A DNA stretch of 64,000 nt from positions 11,029,952-11,093,951 of the forward strand of contig NC_045142.1 in NCBI RefSeq assembly GCF_008831285.2. The letters are read 5' to 3'. The position numbers were made by a program, and so were the translations under genes. Source of the DNA: Nymphaea colorata (taxonomy: Eukaryota > Streptophyta > Magnoliopsida > Nymphaeales > Nymphaeaceae). The notes under the pieces were generated by a model. The model ran no database searches. It was given only the letters and a program-made list of their open reading frames with translations, and had not been told where the DNA came from. Positions 11,437 to 23,704 of this stretch are shown here, in pieces; the first letter of the stretch is position 1; each line of letters starts with the position of its first letter.

Positions 11437-11794
11437 TCATCATTTTTAAAGGTCATATATGTAGAAATTTTTGTTACTGCAAGGAATTACAAAGATATCA
11501 TCTACTTAACAATATATATCTCAGCAACGCATACTATATGGATACATCACAATATCACTTTCTAGATTGAAAAGAGAAGAAAAAAGTAAACTTTTGTTCA
11601 TATTTAAGTTCCTAGGCAATTATAATTAATGCATACAAAAAACATTTAGCACTTGTCTACTAAGGCATTATAGACTATAAATCCACAACTTAATTGGGTA
11701 ACTCGAAACAAAAACAAATATAAAATCTCGTCAAAATTTTCACCATTATAGCATTTAACTCTCGCTAGAGCTCACATTGAATGTGCACATTGGG

Positions 11795-11806
11795 TATATA
11801 TATCTA

Positions 11807-11903
<97 letters not shown>

Positions 11904-11912
11904 ATATATATT
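11795..11912. repeat. Long (TA)n microsatellite
   Basis: About 118 bp, nearly pure TA from 11809 to 11895 with TCTA/TGTA variants at the ends. The open frame across it is Tyr-Ile repeat and not a gene. Confidence 0.97.
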
Positions 11913-13064
11913 ATGGTTCATTGTTTCTTATATCTTTCTTCCACTCAAGCTTAGTATACTCCCAAGTCCCAAGTAAATTTTAAAGTGGCCTAATTTGTAA
12001 CGATAAAAAATTTCAGATTTTCCATCGCCATTGAGTCTCAGGTCGTTATTGTTCTGTCGCATTTGTTCCCTTACTAATGATCATGGTTGAAGTTCTTTTG
12101 TCTTGCACATTTACTTGAAAGGAGAAAATAGTGTTGGCATTTCAGATATGAAATGCACATAAAAAATGTGGTTACTATATATTTATGAAACTTACAGTCT
12201 ATCATGTTTCTTGACGCCAAAAGATGGACACCAAGTACAAGAAAGAAATGTATATACGTGCAAATATAGCACTCACTATTTGGAAACTTCAAGTTCCATA
12301 ATGTACATTAATAGAAGTACTCATTATAGATTTGGCTCCAAAGACAGAAGTCACAACCCAAAATGATCATTCAAATAAAATCATGGCCCATTGCTATGTT
12401 TGAAATGAATTACATTCTAAAGTAGATCCTTAAATGAAGCTAGATCATACATGTTTAAGAGCTTTAACAAATCTAGACATTGGTCGAATCTAGTTCTCCA
12501 ACTAGGCTTGGATTAAAAACAAGTTTGTATTTTCACATGTCTTGTCTTTATCACAAACATTTTTGAATCACATGATTATTTGAACATCAAGGTAAATCTA
12601 TAATGTCTAAATAAAATTTTAAAACCTCATCTTGCAGATTTAAAACTCAAACAAGACAGGATACACAAAACTAATTTAAACATCTAACGAGTTTAGTTTA
12701 GAAGGACAAATCAGAATCCAAAGCGTAGTTGGATCGATAGAATGAATTTAAATTTAAAATGGATTTACATAGTCATAGGAGATTGGATCCAATGGGTAAC
12801 AACCATAACCAGTAACCAATGGGCTACTAGATATACTTAGCTGCAGGGATTTTACATATGAATATGCAAAAAATTGTGGTGGACTACTATGTAAATAAGG
12901 ATAATTTATTGGACTATGTGGACAATTGCCATACATGCTCACACGTGTTTCTTCCCTTGACTATAACCGCATTCTATTCAATAGTAATAATATGGCTATA
13001 GATGGGCTCAGTCCGGGGAACATCTGCTGGGGGGGTTTCTCCGGAGCTTATTAGAACAAAATAA
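11913..13064. other. Intergenic sequence, no gene recognised
   Basis: AT-rich, only short chance frames. Confidence 0.5.
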
Positions 13065-13111
13065 GTGTTATGTACAGCAAAAATGGGATCATGGCTGAAT
13101 GCAGCAGGCGA

Positions 13112-13302
13112 CATAAGTCAAATAAATACAAAAAAAAGGGTGGAAATTTGGGCACCACTCGAACAAATCAAGTTGTACTCACCAGCCATACATGTCATGT
13201 TCCTTGGGCAGCAGCATAAGTCAAATAAATATAAAAAAATAAGGTGTACCACTTGAACAAACGAAGGTGTACTCACCAACCATACATGTCATGTGCCTTT
13301 CA
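13112..13302. repeat. Tandem duplication, about 103-bp period
   Basis: CATAAGTCAAATAAATA begins both units (13112 and 13215). Both contain GTGTACTCACCAACCATAC or its near match, then ATGTCATGTGCC. Confidence 0.85.
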
Positions 13303-14610
13303 TTTCGTTATGCATGTGCATGCAACCATTCTGGGTGGCACTATACATTGTATACACGCTGTCCGTGTGAAAGGTTGTGCTGTGCTTGTCCCTAGTGTGT
13401 GTTGATGAAATTTACGTCATCAAGGGGTGTCCTATGAGTTAACTCCTTTAAAAGGTTTATTTATGAGAAACTACTTTCAGCATAAAAGCATAAAACCTCT
13501 AACGCTATACCCTTCCGCCTCCAAGATTTTGACTTGCTTCAGGGCCTTAGTGAAATTGCGGTACACCCTTCACCTAGAATGTACCCATATATATAACTTA
13601 ATCGTTGTATCTTAAATTAGCTTTTGGCAAGTCTGAGGAGATTGTGCAGATGTGTACCAAATCGCTGCACATGCATATGATCATGACTACAACACCACCA
13701 GCGTGTTGTACACACTGGTTGAATGTGCTCCCCAATATCATAAAAAGCTGCACCTTGATAATAACATTTGTCCACTTCACACTTTGGCAATGACTGATCC
13801 TAAGCCTATTGCACATCTCAGTGTTCTAACTACAAACTGAATAACTTCTCTTCTGGGGTTGGGGGCTCAAGGCAAAACAATAGAAGTCCAAAAAGATCAG
13901 TTTCCTAATCGGGGGCGCGGGCAGGTGTAGACACATAGAGCCACAATAAAAGATAAAACTTATTTTCATATTGACACCGTGTGTAATTTTTCTCATTTAC
14001 ATGGTTGATACTACTTAAAATTTAAAATTTACTACTAGTACCTCGTAGCCAGAAATTTCTAGCTCTACTGCTGTTCCTAATGATGATTTTTTCCTTAAAA
14101 AATGAAGAATACTGTAAACCACAAAAAAAGCTGCCTAATCAAATTCGAGTCCTTCAAACATTGGATGGACTTAGTTGAGGTGATCATAAAAAATCAGTGC
14201 TGATAATACTTTGAAATGTTACCAATGACCAAAGATGTGATCATCGATCTCCCTTGAGACAACAAGCCTTTCCTAAAAGCAATATTATGGACTGGCCATT
14301 TGAAGAGAAAGCCCTTGACATTATAAGCTGGTGTTCAGCTATTATTATAAAATTTGTTTAAAAAGGAAGCCCTGTTTGCTACTAAATCTACATCATAAGA
14401 AAATACACATGGCAGCTACTTCATTTGATCCATGTAGGTAAGATTTTTTTTTTACAGTGGAAAAATGCCACTAATCTCTTAGTTAATCATTCAATGATAA
14501 GGAGGTGGTCTTCACATGTCAGGTATAGAGAATGTTTATAGCCTGGTGGGGGCTTTGGAGTCCATTTTGATCCACCTAGGCTGAATATAATCATTAGCAT
14601 CTCCACTCTT
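13303..14610. other. Intergenic sequence, no gene recognised
   Basis: Overlapping short frames at 13598-13840 on both strands show no domain. TAGCCAGAAATTTCTAGCTC near 14047 hints at an eroded hAT-type MITE. Confidence 0.4.
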
Positions 14611-17487
14611 AGGGGCATTTGTTTAGCACAATGATCCATGGACAAAAAAAGGTCCAACGTGTGTGAATAGGATAAGACAAATGTCCATGGCAACGTCCCA
14701 CCCTATGTGCTTGCAGCATGGATAAAAAAGGACTAACAAAAAATATTAGTGTTACATAAACATGCCTGATAGTAAAAGTACATTCCATAAAACATCATTC
14801 AACAATGAAGATAGCAAGAATCTCACAAAAAACCCTTTTCATATATATCGATAGTAAAAACACATTAATAAAACACCATTCAATAGCAACAAACATTTTC
14901 ATGAAAGTCAAATATTTATATAACATTCATGATTAATAAACAGAAAAGATGTTTAGAACTTTAACAACCTACAAAAGAGATCAGATAGTCCATAAGCTTA
15001 GGGAGAGAGGATAAGAGAATGAGTGTCCCTTTCACAAATGTGAAATCTATCACTAGAAAGTTGCAAAAGGGATTTAATTGCTAGAGTGTGGACCACCTTT
15101 CAATAGTGAGGATTTGGTTCCATGCAGCCAACAATCATCTCTATAGAGCCACTACTTTTCGCACCTTGATAATTACCTACGTTTCTTTGTCCAAAGAATC
15201 CTAATCCTCTTGCACTATCAACTAGCTGTTGGATTCATTAGTATCAAGTGTTGGCATACCTTACAGTTCCTCATTGAGAGCCAACACCACCGTATGATCA
15301 TCATTCTCTGTATCCCTCAAACGCTCCCTCCCCATGGACAAGTTTTTTACTTTCCTGTTGTCAAATTAGTTTTCCTTGACTAGGTGGCATTTGTTTAAAC
15401 ACATGACTCTTTTTTACTTCTGCAACTATTTTATCCTTGTCAAGTTTCAACTAGACCTAACTTCTCTTGTCACAAGTAGAATCACTAGGATGCAAAGTGA
15501 GAGTTAATTTGTATATGGTGTAGAATTTAAACCATTCTTCATAACTGACTTTCTAGTGCATGAGTTCTCTATCAATCATGCACATATAGTGCCACTACAG
15601 ATTGTTGGTACTTTATAGTTCCTCATTGAGAGCCAACATCACTGTATGATCATCATTCTTTGTATCCCTCAAATGCTTCCTCCCCATGAACAAGTTTTTT
15701 GCTTTCTCGTTGTCAAATTAGTTTTCCTTGACTAGGTGGCATTTGTTTAAACACATGACTCTTTTTTACTTCTGCAAGTTTTTATCTTTGTCAAGATTCA
15801 ACTAGACCTAACTTCTCTTGTCACAAGTAGAATCACTAGCATCCTCCTATAGCTTTTAGCAAAGTGAGGGTTAATTTGTATATGGTGTAGAATTTAAACC
15901 ATTCTTCATGACTGACTTTCAAGTGCATGAGTTCTCTACCAATCATGTACATATAATGCCACAACATATTGTTGGTGTATCACAACAATACACTAATTTG
16001 GATTCATGGAAACCTTATGTAAAACATTTTCTAGTGGAAAGATCTAGTTTTATGAGCTAGTTGCCAATGCTTGAGAAATAGTAAAAAAAAACTCTTACGT
16101 TTCATAGAATTGATGGGAGACCTGACCTACCAAATAAAATTGAGAGCCTAATGGAGTCATCAATGCATAATTTCATACATTAGCAAAAGTCCAAAGGGCA
16201 ACTTTAAGTAGAGCTAGTGGTAGTCCTCTAGTAGGGGCATGGAAGCTTCGTACCTAGCAACAATGTTGAAATAGACCCTGAGTGCATCCCCTTTAGATGA
16301 CCTTGAATCTCCCATAGTTGAAATAGACTGAAGAGAACTTCAAAAGTATAAATCTATATTTATCTTACAATGTCATCTATAGAGAAACCAAGAAATATAC
16401 TAGAAAATATAGAACAACTGCAAAAATCTTTCATTAATGTCATCCATAAAGACTTGCGATGATGGTATAAAAAGAATGATAAGGTAAGTTCCAAAAGGTA
16501 CAAGAAGATGCATGTGGGGATAATGATAAAACACCACTCATAAAGATACACATTCAGATATTAGATACCTAATTTGGTTGAGCTTACAAACTTGATGAGT
16601 TCTATAAAGCCTCATGACTTATGTTGTCAAAATTACTAATGAGCAAGGAGGTAGTCTCATATAAAAAATTATTTAACATTTAAAGCAAATAACTAAAGAG
16701 GTGAATGTAGTACATAATTTTTTGTTTTTGGTTAAATAATATGCCCAAGAAGGAAGGAACACACTTTCAATGTTCATCTTCATTAGCAAAAATTCAACAG
16801 CACTTCAAGAGTTTCTGACACATTGCCTAACTGCCACAAGTTCAACTGCAAAGCACAACTATGAGATTCGGTAATAAAAAAACTATGAATGAAAAAAAAA
16901 CAGAAAAATAGTTTTTTATCAAATGGGGACTATAACAACTATAAGAAAGCTCTTAAACCAGAAAACAAAGGGAGGAGTGGATGAGCGGGAGAGATGCAGA
17001 GGGGGGAAGTGGAGAGCAAGCAAACCTGTGCTACAGAGGGGACAAAAGCTTAGTGCTACTCCACGAAGGGGATGAAGGGAAGCAAACATGTTCCACTGCT
17101 CTACGAAGGGAATGAAGGCTCTGTGCTACATAGAAGAAAAGGTTGTGAGGAAATGATGCATTGGGAGGAGTAGGAGAGATGCGCAAGGGAGATAGTGCTA
17201 AACATACCTGAAGCTATTGCCAAAAGGATAAACGGGAGCTGCTGCTGGAAGGCTGAAACCAAGACTTGCCATTGAAAGGCTGAATGGAAGTTCCGCTGCT
17301 CCACAAAAGAAACAAAGCCTTTGTGGTGCAGAGGAGCAAAGGGAGGAAACATTAAACAAAGACAAGAATTCTCCCTAACAGATAAAATTTTTGATTTTCT
17401 CGCCACCTTTGTCTAGCGCAGATGATTTTAGTGTGGGCGGATATAAATCTGTCCAGTACGGTGTTGAACACACTAGACAAATGCCAC
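14611..17487. repeat. Unidentified repeat region, possible DNA transposon
   Basis: AGGGGCATTTGTTTAGCACA at 14611-14630 faces an imperfect inverted match near 17470-17487 (ACTAGACAAATGCCACC). Between them lie two tandem copies of a roughly 360-bp unit (15240-15970) and a region rich in CTCCACGAAGGG-like phrases (16980-17360). No transposase was recognised. Target duplication not found. Confidence 0.35.
15240..15970. repeat. Tandem pair of a roughly 360-bp repeat unit
   Basis: Unit 1 at about 15240-15600 and unit 2 at about 15601-15970. Both contain GTTCCTCATTGAGAGCCAAC, ACTAGGTGGCATTTGTTTA and AACTAGACCTAACTTCTC in the same order. Confidence 0.85.
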
Positions 17488-18295
17488 CAAGCATCTTTAA
17501 ATATCCAATGGAGGTGATTAACCCAAAAAGCACATTTCTGATTTCTTCATCATAATTAAGAGTTCTAAGATATATACTTTTAGTAATAATGAGATAAGAA
17601 CATGCTAAGCACCATTCATCTACCCACTAAAGGCATCAATTTAAAAGAAATTTGCAAAGAACTTTGAACGTTCTTATTGAATGTACCAATTTTTACATGA
17701 GTAATGATCATTGTGGAAATATAGTACCTGTCTTTTCTTAAGTTTGATTGAACTTAAAAAATTTTATCCTTCTAAAGCCCTTTGTAAGCCAAGACATAAT
17801 CAATTTTAATACCAAAAAGAAAATCTACTTGGGAAGCATGATTGAGCTTCTTGAAAAGCATCTATTCCATATTCAGGTACATTCGTTGGCCAGTCCGCCT
17901 TAGTAGCCCTTTGAGTAGCGTTCAGCTCTATTTTAGGGGATGAAGTTTTTGAAGAGATATGTGGTATCAGACTTACTTTTATTCCACCAGTAGAGATGCC
18001 TTCTGGTCTCTTCTAATTCACTCAAAAGGTAATTCATCTTACAATCCACAAGAAGTTAATTTCAAATACTTATAATCACTTCCGCATAATCTGCCCTTAG
18101 GACCACCACATAAAAACTAATTTAATACAATAGCTTAACTTGCACCTACAAAGAGATGCCTTGAGGTCTTCATCACAAACAACTATTGTCAAGATTTTCA
18201 CATGTATATCTTTCTTGGGTCTTCATCACATGACATAGAATGAGAGTGAGAAGGTTGCTTACCTATACAATCCTCATGCTCTTGCACTATCGACT
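17488..18295. other. Intergenic sequence, no gene recognised
   Basis: AT-rich, no domain in any frame. Confidence 0.5.
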
Positions 18296-18890
18296 GGCTG
18301 TTGGATTCATTATTACCAAGAGGTGGCATACCTTATAGCTTCTCATTGGGAATCAGCACTACCGCATGATCATTATCTTTTGTATCCATCAAATGCTCCA
18401 TCCTAAAGAACAACAAGTTTCTTGCTTTCTTGTTGTCCAACTTGTTTTCCTTGACTAGGTGACATTTGTTTGAACTTATGGCTCTTTTACTTCTGCAAGA
18501 TTTTAAGTTTGCCAAGTTTCAACTAGACCTAACTTCTCTTGTGGCAAGTAGAATCATTACTATCCCCTTATAGTGTTTTAGCAAAGTGAGAGTCAATTTG
18601 TATATAGCGTAGAATTTGGACCATTCTTCAAAGCTGACTTATTAGGGCATAAGTTCTATATCACCCATGCACATATAATGCCACTGCAGATTCTATGGTG
18701 TATCACAACATCACTTTAATTTGGATTCACAGAAACCTCATACACAACATTGTCTAGTGGAAAGATATACTTTTAGGAGCTAGTTGCCAATGCTTGAGTA
18801 GTAGCAGCAAAAACTCTTATTTTCCATACAATTGTTGGGAAACCTGACATGTCAAATAAAATCAAGAGCCTAATGGAGCCATCAATACTA
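18296..18890. repeat. Third, dispersed copy of the 15.2-kb repeat unit
   Basis: Repeats the same phrases (CTTCTCATTGGGAATCAGC; CAACTAGACCTAACTTCTC). It continues into sequence matching 15970-16170 (GTGTATCACAAC...CCTAATGGAGCCATCAAT). Confidence 0.8.
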
Positions 18891-20100
18891 GAGGACTACC
18901 ATAAGTTCCATACAAACATTAAGAAGTGTCCTTTCTTCATCTCCTTCTGCAAAACATTAGGGGTGGACATAATTATGTTCGAACTCCATATTGCCCTTCA
19001 AAGTTCAAACCCCAGGTAATGAAGCATCTGATGGCCAATCAAATGAATTTTCGTCAGTACTAGATCCTCATATTAAGTATAGACCCTGAGTGGTCCTTTG
19101 TAGATTTCATCAACAAAAAGGGCATCATGTTCATCTTCCTACATAGCTAAGTGAAGCCAGTCTGTTCTTCTAGGAGCATGACACGGTTGGTTACTCATCA
19201 ATGGTCGAGCATAGCTCATAGGAGCATGACTTTAGTGACTTGAGTTATAAGATCCAACATCCACGTTGGATGGGTCCTTTGCTGCACCTAACTGACAAGG
19301 GCACCAAGATGGCAGACAGAAACCCCTGTTCACACCATTTTTCACCAAAGGTCGGTACCTTGATCTGAAACCCTAATAGAGGCAAAAGCTATTTGCTCTT
19401 CAACTTTTAGCCATAGACAACTTCTCTTCAAACTTGGTTCTTGCTTGAACACTTCTTTGCTTTACAAATTTGCTGGAACTTGGGATTACAAAATAACACA
19501 GCATGTTAGAAGTCTTTTAAATGCACTTATGTGTCAATATGAACTGATGACACCCTTGAGTATGTTTTGGTTAGTGTGGGGACAAAATTATGCAAACAAA
19601 GACGTAAGTAGATATAAAATGCACTTTTCCAATGCACAATTCAATGAAGAATTTTAGGATAGTTGCCTCAAACCTAACAAAAGCACGAAAAAGAAACTGA
19701 CTTTTTTGAGGTCGTAATAGAATTCACAAACTCGAGAAGCCCTTGTTTTCCACAGATCAGATGCATTTTGAATTTTTTGTCAGAGGAAAAGCCTAACAAT
19801 ATAAGAAACCTTTGAACTTGTCAATGAAGAAAGAGAAAAGAGAGCAATCTCCTAAAGGGGTATCATTTCCATAAACTCTATGCAAATTTTATTATTGATC
19901 TGTCCGTACACTAAAAAAGAAATGTTGTATTATTGAAATATTCTTTTCTAGTAAAAAATACAAACAAAATTAAAGATCGGTAAAAAAGATACTTACAAAT
20001 AGTGAAGAAATGAACCAAGATAATAAAGAGATGAAAAAAAAAAAAGAGAAGACACCACTCAAGCCTTCATGAGTGGGTTAGAAGCAAATATGGTGTATGG
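18891..20100. other. Region downstream of the TBL gene
   Basis: No gene recognised. It contains the candidate TBL poly(A) signal near 19888. The open frame 19445-19657 has no domain I know. Confidence 0.5.
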
Positions 20101-20461
20101 TTATAGAGGAGATGGGAAGAGGGCTGCATAGAGAAGCTCGTTCCAAACATCAGGCACGCCTGGAAGGCACCAATGGATGCAATCGGCAAAGGAGGTTGGG
20201 GTAAGGAGCTGCTGCGGCGTCAATGGCTCCCATTGCTTCCGGTAGATGGAAGGGTGGCCGTCCTTCCTGTACTCTGAGAGCTGGGTGATGTCGATAATGG
20301 CAATGCTTAGCTCAGGTTTGCTCTCTTTGAGTTGGTCTACAGCCTCCTGCACGGCTCTCATCATCGCCCTGTCTGAGCCCCGACCCCAGTACCCTTCTTT
20401 GTTGATGGGATCGGTCTGGTTATAACAGTTTCCTTCACTGTCCAAGTCCCACTCTCTGGAC
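20101..20461 (-). CDS. TBL: TBL gene exon 5: C-terminal DxxH motif and stop
   Basis: 361 nt beginning with one base of a split Ser codon after AAACAG|GTCC, ending TAA at 20103-20101. It encodes SREWDLDSEGNCYNQT, ITQLSEYRKDGHPS and the DCIHWCLPGVPD block with the catalytic Asp394 and His397. A TTTATT (AATAAA on the minus strand) at 19888-19893 is a candidate poly(A) signal about 210 bp downstream. Confidence 0.92.
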
Positions 20462-23194
20462 CTGTTTCATTAGATTTTTTAGCATGACTCAATAAATTTG
20501 CTCTCCTTGGTGCTAATTCAATGAAATTGTACAAAAAAAAAAAGCAATTACACTTAAAAGCCACTCAGAACGCTCTAGTGTGTGTGTTTCTATCAGGGGC
20601 AGAGGGAGGGGGGGTTCGCCTATGCCTGGCCCCACCCTAGCTAACTAAAAAAAAAAAATTACATTAAAAATTTGAAATTTTTAGTTGTCTAATGTATTTT
20701 TTGTATTCTGATTTAGTTTGGTCCTACCCGAATAAATTTGTTTGACAGTTTGTTCCCCTGAAGAAAATCCTGGTTCCGCCCCTGGTTTCTATGCAAAGAT
20801 TTTGTAAGCTAGGTAATTTCAAGAAGTTTTAGAGCCTCAAACTTTTGATCTGTACAAAATCCTATCTTCACATCCAAATTAAATAAGCCCATATAAATGG
20901 GATTTCTAGGCCTTCTTTTCACCATACAAACCCTATCTGTTTCTGTTAACTTTTTAAAGAAATCTGAAAATTGATTCTCTATAGTGTAACTGCACAGCTT
21001 CTATGCAAATGATGTTGCACAGGATCTATTAACGGGTTTGTTCCTTGGCCTCCTTGCTCCTACATAAATAGAGACCAATGTGGGTCTAATTAGTTTCAGA
21101 AGAGAGAGTTTCCCTCATTAATCCTATTCAAATTTAAGCTTGCTGCCTAAGAAAATCCTAAAAGATATTACGATCCAAGTGGGAATCTAGAACCAAAGAT
21201 CAATTCCCAACCAGTTGAGCTGCAAAATGCAAAGAAGCCAATCTGAGGCAGAAGTTGGAGGAGTGATGAGCCCACAATATTATTAATATTTTATATTATA
21301 ATATGCTATCCGGGAATGAATTTCTATCCATGTTAGCTAGCGGGGGTGGTTTTTCCTCTGGTTGTCCCGCTTCGGCCTCTGACAGCCCGTCCTGTCTCAT
21401 CTTAAAATGGACCAATGGTGCTTCAATACAAGGACATAGCAGATGAAGAATGAAGCTTACGATTGGTGTGTGGGGGACAAGGTCACAAAGAAGACTTGTG
21501 TCTTGACGGGGTCTACATGTAAGTGCAACCATGCTGCCCATGTCTTAAGTGCCATCTTGAAGCTGGTGAGCATTGCTATTTCTTCATATTCCTTCTCCTC
21601 GCTCTCAAAGGAACCCCATCTGACATAAAGCAAGAACCCATCTTAGATCACAGAAATACCAAACATAAAAACAGAAACACAAATAAGAAGCAGATAAACA
21701 ATTTTTCTTCCTAGCAAAATACAAAAGGCAATCATTGAAAGGCTTCCTCAGAGCAATCTTATCTTGCAAACTTTTCTCCATTTTGTGATGATAAGATCCA
21801 AGATACAATTTGTATCAAGAGTTTGGTTATATATCATTATTGGAGAATAATGATCAGTTGCTGCTATGAAAGAGAACTAATATGTGCAGTGGCTTGAACT
21901 TACATGACCTTCATTTTGGGATCTCTTCTCCACCACAGGTAGGAATTGAAGATCAGGATGTCAGCATTCGTCCAGTGCTGTGCATGTTTCTCTATCGATT
22001 CAAGGCGCACAATTCTTTCTGGTAATCGATGGTTTATTGGATCGTCCGAGTTGGACTCAACCAAGAGAGGAGACCAGTGGAATTCAACTGATGCATTATA
22101 TTCCTGCATGTAGAAATGCATGTAGAATACCAATTAATTATATTCCCTTTGAATGTTCTTCCTGCTTTTATTGTCTTAGGAAGATTACCGATTCAAATGC
22201 TTTCTCCACAACAGTGCGTTCGACAACAAGCACAATACAAAAGTCAAAACGGTTTTCCTTTTCACTGCCTGTTTTTGTATGAAAACACTGCCCGCTCATT
22301 GCGTGGGAGACCCAGTTTCTTTAGTTATGCGAATCTACACTAGATTTTGCAACGCAGTTCTACACACTATACTCTATACCGGGAAATAAGCTGGGAAAAC
22401 ACGAAACTAAAGGGAAATTAGAGGAAAGCATTAAATTTCTAGAAACTTAAGAGGCATCAGTATTGGTCCAAATTTGGGCTCCCTACTAAAATCCGACCTC
22501 ATCTATGTACATGAGCCAAATTGTAACAAAGCAAGATAAATCTTTCCAATGATAATATTCCTTATGAAGATAATTAATAAAATAAAAAATATATGTCCTT
22601 AATTTAAAAGATAATCCTAAATATAAAAGTTCATCAAGTTCAGTAAAAGTTCCCAAGTCCTGCATCATTTAGTTTAACATCCACTGAGCCGAGTCAGGAG
22701 TAAAACCGGGGGGGCTTTGGCCTCCCTTGAATTTTCCAAAAAGAACAAACAAAGAAAGCATTAGTATATAATTTTTTTAAAAGCCGGTTTGGGGGCCATA
22801 CAATTATTATGAAAGATGACTAACCCGCAATTTAATTTGGTTCTCATCCTATGACACGTTTTCACAGTGAAACCATACATACTACTGTTTGTTTTTTCTT
22901 TGGTCCAACAGTAAGTGCAGGGGGTATTTCTCAAAAACTGTTTGCTGAGACAACAACTTCTGCTGCATTTCAATACCGAGAGCAAGTTTTATTTGTTTCT
23001 TTTGATTTATTCTGAACTGTTCTTAAAAGTCTCAGAAAGCAATTATTCAAACATCCACCTCATAGGGGTAGGTTCTTCGCAAAACCCCACCTAACTGCCT
23101 TGCTGGGATTCTCAACCTAATTAATTTGCAGTCTACCGCTCAACCTGTTCCCAGCATGTCACTCTAACCAAGTTTGACATTTTGACAATTCAAA

Positions 23195-23259
<65 letters not shown>

Positions 23260-23648
23260 CGATGCTCGATCAAAAAGATCGATATATAAATAATCCGCAG
23301 ACTCATTTTTGTTCGATCTAACTACCAAGATTCGTAAAACTAAGCCAGCTGTCTTTAGAACCAATTGCAGGACGACTCAAACTGCAACACTAAATATATG
23401 TGAGTAGTGTCAGCGATACGTATCATTATGTTTCAACATGAATCACCCTACTTTTCGACCTTACGAATTTTAAAAATACTTGAAATTGATTTTAACATAA
23501 GAAATAAAAAACTTAAAAAGAAAACCTGTATATAGGCCGCTGTGCCATAGTGGCAGAGGGCCAAAGAGAGATGTTGACAAGTTGATAAAATGGATCCTAC
23601 TGCATCGCTTCCAAATAAGGCCTAGATGCAAGTTTAACACCGACAGTG

Positions 23649-23704
<56 letters not shown>

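Noticed and set aside
11777-11983. Open frame of Tyr-Ile repeats
   Set aside because: Translation of a (TA)n microsatellite.
15240-18890. CACTA transposon because of the CACTAG string near 17470
   Set aside because: No matching TAGTG terminus, 3-bp target duplication or transposase found; CACTA is too short to support the call.
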